A program made the position numbers and the translations under genes. Shown piece after piece: positions 60,614-64,000 of a DNA stretch of 64,000 nucleotides; position 1 is the stretch's first letter; each line of letters opens with the position of its first letter. Source of the DNA: Helicoverpa zea (lineage: Eukaryota > Arthropoda > Insecta > Lepidoptera > Noctuidae); assembly GCF_022581195.2 (NCBI RefSeq), contig NC_061456.1, positions 8,062,501 through 8,126,500 on the forward strand. The letters are read 5' to 3'. The notes under the pieces were generated by a model, which did no database searches, was not told where the DNA came from, and saw only the letters and a list, made by a program, of their open reading frames with translations.

Positions 60614-60795
60614 GTCAGAAGCCAGAAAGTCTGTCAACCAGCCTTACCAAGGGGTGTTCGGGTTGCTACAGTCACTGGGTTGATTGAGGAGGTCAGATAA
60701 GCAGTCGCAGCTGCATCCTGATTAGACTAGAAGCTGACCCCAACATAATTTGGTTAAACAATCCGAATTATGTTGATCATGCAGATGATGATTAG
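60614..60795 (+). mobile_element. Diverged relative of the 170-bp retroelement
   Basis: It shares the start (CAGAAGCCAGAAAGTCTG), GGGTTGATTGAGGAGGTCAG and AAGCTGACCCCAACATAATT with 49740-49909 but has deletions in the middle and ends in GATGATGAT. No target duplication is visible, consistent with an older insertion. Confidence 0.7.
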
Positions 60796-62344
60796 CTGCA
60801 AAAATGAAAATTCGAAATATACGTGAAAATGAAAATTCGATGACGTGAAAACATTAAGTACTATCAGAATAACGTTTTTATTTCATGCAGCTGTCATTAA
60901 CTAAAAGTATTTCAGTTATTGCTGCCAAAATACTCTTTTTTATTATCAACGAGCTAATTTGAACCCTAGTCAATGACCTTTCAACAAACAATCATGGCTA
61001 TATATTTAACCTTTTTTTCACAAATTAAATCCAAAGGTTATGTCTACAGTGATGGATTTGCTTTGTGGCGTTACAAAAATAGACGCTAAATTACTTGGTG
61101 TTTATTTCGTTTATAAATATCCTTATATTTTGGTACTTCATGAATAGAATTACATGTGCAGAATACATACTGCGTTATAGGAACGTTTTGGTTGTGCCAA
61201 ACAAAACATGTACGTTAAGATGTCTGCCAAGCATGACCAGGCACCCTTCAGAGTTGTTCATCGTAGCTGTCTGTTAGATAGCCATGTGTTATCATGTTTT
61301 ATTGCGTTATTAAGTAGGGAACTAGGATAGAAGTACCACTAGTAGCCATCAATTGTTATTGTCGTGATAAACTGCTGGGTAGATAGCACTTGTTTTGCCG
61401 GCTTGCCAATTCTGGCAGTCAGTTTGACGGTTTAGAAATTATCGAACTGGTATACTATAAAATCCAGCTGGCTTTACACGAAAATTATTTGTGAACGGAG
61501 ATTAAAAATCCAAAAAATTATATTAGAATAGGTTTTAAATAATATTATACCTATGTAACACCACAGATTACTAAATAGTTACTACGAACACTAACTAAAT
61601 AAGTACTTGTTACATATTTAACAAAAACACTGTGTCCATGTTTTTCCAGTGTAAATGTTATCAAAGTAACATTAGTTTGCTTACCTACTGTCGAGCTTGC
61701 GTCTCGTTTCATTTCGAAACGACCCCTCTAGGGGAATACTTAATATGTTTTGGGACCTATTTCTCATTTCAAATTTCCTGTAATCAAAGAAGGGTACATT
61801 TTATTATTAAATAAACATAATTCTATGAATATTAATGTTGAATTGGTATCTTAGACGGCAGTATTACAGTATTATTTATGTTTTGTTAAAGACTAGCAGA
61901 AATCGTACTTGATTTTTCGAAAAGATTGTAGGTACTTACAAAAATACTTTCTTTGTATCTTCTATTTATGTTAGTTCTATTTATCTTCTATTTATTAGTA
62001 AGGATAAGTATTACTCCGGCCACCTATAGGTACTACGGAAATGCAGGGCAAGTTATCGCTCAACCGCAATAGCAGTTGCTGAAAGCAGCAAAAATCAGCT
62101 GTAGCCACAAATTCTGAAATTAATTTTCCGTTTTTATGTACTCTAGATCAAACAACTCTTTAGTATGGGTTACTTATAAGATATGTGTAGTAATTTTGTT
62201 ACAAAGTTTTTTTGCTTCAGAATAAGTTACCACAAAATACTTTTCTTCTGTCAGTTCTGCAATACAATGCAAAATATCGAAATACATCGCAGTTTAAAAC
62301 AGCGACATCTAGACTTGAGTGCCAACACTTCGTGCCTTCTATAG
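60796..62344. other. No gene recognised; upstream of the 62-kb exon
   Basis: Non-coding. Possible acceptors lie at TTTTCTTCTGTCAG (about 62241-62254) and CCTTCTATAG (62335-62344). If the 62-kb exon is a first exon, its promoter should lie here, but no core element is clear. Confidence 0.45.
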
Positions 62345-62506
62345 AAACCGAAGGACTATGTTGCCAATCGCAGAGACAGACGAGAGCGCCACCGCGCTGA
62401 CATCGATGAACGCACGCCACCGGCGAACCCGCGACCGCGTCGTCACGGCTGAAATGCGCGCCGTGCGACGCCGCCGTGGTTGGACCGTAGTCGGCTCGGA
62501 AACTAG
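62345..62506 (+). CDS. Candidate second coding exon (alternative 5' exon or cassette exon of the same gene)
   Basis: A GC-rich stretch ends at GAAACTAG|GTAAGTGC, a strong donor. In frame from an ATG at 62358 it encodes 49 residues plus two bases, starting MLPIAETDES and rich in arginine (VRRRRGW at 36-42). The exon ends in phase 2, as does the exon at 48124-48260, so both could join the same downstream exon. Two readings fit. As a first exon, translation starts at 62358; the frame has a TGA at 62316. As an internal exon, an acceptor with a pyrimidine tract ending CTTCTATAG (62344) gives a 162-base, phase-2-to-phase-2 exon continuing ICG into NRRTMLPIA. The peptide is not recognised; assignment to the PDE4 gene rests on strand, phase and position, and it could belong to another gene. 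Confidence 0.5.
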
Positions 62507-64000
62507 GTAAGTGCGAGCTCCGCCACTAGATGACGCTGTTACCAATTTTCACTTCAAAGGGAAAATGTTGCAAAACATTTTCCTGACGGCTTTATTTGTA
62601 CGGTAGGTACAATTCAATTATAAAATGAGAACGAAAAGAATAAAGGTTTTAAAATAAAATAGGTACGTATTAAAATTAAGCCCGCAAGCTAACAATTTAA
62701 TTAACTTTCATTTGTTTGTAAATAAAACTACCTTATTATAAAGCGGGACGTGAGATAAATACATCGTTTTTCTTTATCAACGTCGGACTTATCTGGAGGC
62801 AACTTTTGGTACTGCCGTAATTGGCAATTAGTTGGGCCCGTGGGCCATGTTGAGCACACTACACGGTTTCATCCGCTAAATGTTTATTTGTAAAAGTTTT
62901 ATATCGTGTAAATAAGTTTTCCTGAATCTTGCAATGTTAAACCTATAAATGGGCTTTGTTTAATTCTGTTTGGATTTCTTCTTTTGTTAGATTGTTACCT
63001 TTTTGAAATTTTATTTGATAGAATTCGGTAGCGGTTTTATATTATTTTTATGCAAAATCAATATTCGACTTTCATAAACAAGAGGTGCCCGAATTCTGTC
63101 TAGCAATACCTATATTTTTGAGTTTTTCAACCTTTTTGCGTTCCCACCTGCTTTACGTTATCTTCAGTGTTTGCCATATTCTTGAGTCATGCTGGGTTGA
63201 ACGTAATTTGTTCTAAGGGCAATGTATAGCTTGTGCAAAGATAATGGATGCTAATACCTTAAGGTGAACGACCTCGTTGTTGTAACATCTTACATATCTT
63301 CATAATTTTCATTGAATATATTTATGCACAGAGCTTTAGAGGTATTACTGGGAAATAGCCAAGGATTTTACGATTTAATTCAACGTTATTTTAAGGTTGT
63401 TAAACATAAAATATATTTCAATGTGCTCAGATTACTAAGAAAATTAAATAATTATAAAATATTCTTGGTATAAAATGAAATTCAATAGGTAAATGAAAAT
63501 TGTAAGTGAAAACTTTCACTAAATAAATTGTAACAGTTGATAGAATTCTATCAAAAGAAAACAAAGGCCAAGTTATTACACGCATTGCTTCACATAATCT
63601 CCAAGGATTTGGAAAAGATTTCTTAGACATAAAGCCGTTCACTGGCGTCTGTCAAACAAATAGGTATGTTTATAATATAAAACAATAGGTAGTTTATTTA
63701 TTTCTTTTTTTCAAATAAATCCTTAAGCAAACACAGTAATTCCACTTTATCTTATTATAACCGATGTCTCAAAAGCAAACAGTTTAGTATATAAAACATT
63801 TAAAATCGTTATACTCCTAGTTCACCACACTTACATTTACCTTTCACTGAATGAATGCTAAGCAAATGAATTGAAATCTAAATGAAGTAAAATAAAATTG
63901 CAAGTACAGGGAAACCTGGCCAAACCTGAAAGGCTATCTATACAGAACTACAGAAATAAAAAGAATCGAAAACCACTTGGGATTGGAATAGAATAGATTT
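62507..64000. other. No gene recognised (presumed intron)
   Basis: Begins with the GTAAGTGCGAG donor of the 62-kb exon, then AT-rich sequence to the end of the window. The common exon expected downstream is not here. Confidence 0.5.

Noticed and set aside
62217..62545. Antisense arginine/alanine-rich frames over the 62-kb exon
   Set aside because: The + strand reading has a coherent ATG, acceptor and GTAAGT donor; the antisense frames lack them.

Overview
The window looks like insect nuclear DNA, most likely from a moth or butterfly. It is AT-rich and mostly non-coding. It carries 3' fragments of RTE-clade LINEs with (GATGAT)n tails, a tRNA-derived SINE, CR1/Jockey-group LINEs and several palindromic MITEs flanked by TA, a mix typical of Lepidoptera. 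The order is an inference from repeat style. There is no operon structure, rRNA, CRISPR array or tRNA gene.

Host gene. Two short GC-rich stretches look like real coding exons on the + strand. The first (48124-48260) starts with ATG, ends at a strong GTAAGT donor and encodes a 45-residue peptide ending RRRHSWIC. That matches the N-terminal PKA-site segment of PDE4D3-type cAMP phosphodiesterases (dunce in flies). The second (62345-62506) also ends at a GTAAGT donor in the same codon phase (2). I read the window as the 5' region of a dunce/PDE4 orthologue with alternative 5' exons, so most of the window would be intron or promoter-proximal DNA; the catalytic domain must lie beyond 64000. CpG-rich islands at 2950-3240 and 54046-54180 may be further promoters of this or another gene.

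Mobile elements, left to right: palindromic MITE (1809-1992); 224-bp TIR element (5193-5416); 397-bp MITE (9605-10001); RTE tail (12701-12845); A-tailed retroelement (17687-17848); RTE tail (18684-18842); tRNA-SINE (22288-22588); palindromic MITE (24367-24661); second, reversed copy of the 224-bp element (25032-25262); 67-bp RTE tail (27527-27593); palindromic MITE (34572-34770); 5'-truncated LINE on the - strand (34964-36863); near-complete LINE with intact ORF1 and ORF2 (about 41100-46500); 170-bp retroelement (49740-49909); inverted-repeat element (54885-55153); a truncated LINE inside a pair of 164-bp inverted repeats (55434-59356); and a diverged relative of the 170-bp element (60614-60795). 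Many insertions have exact target-site duplications readable in the sequence.

Most notable: (1) the phase-matched candidate alternative 5' exons of a PDE4 gene; (2) in the intact LINE, a 0.7-kb inter-ORF spacer made largely of an old tandem duplication whose period drifts only by multiples of three, lying in a long open frame between ORF1 and ORF2; (3) a LINE nested in a 164-bp-TIR element, so that a 3.9-kb segment is bounded by near-identical inverted arms; (4) two almost identical TIR elements in opposite orientation 19.6 kb apart; (5) two palindromic MITE families that share only their terminal bases and TA target site.
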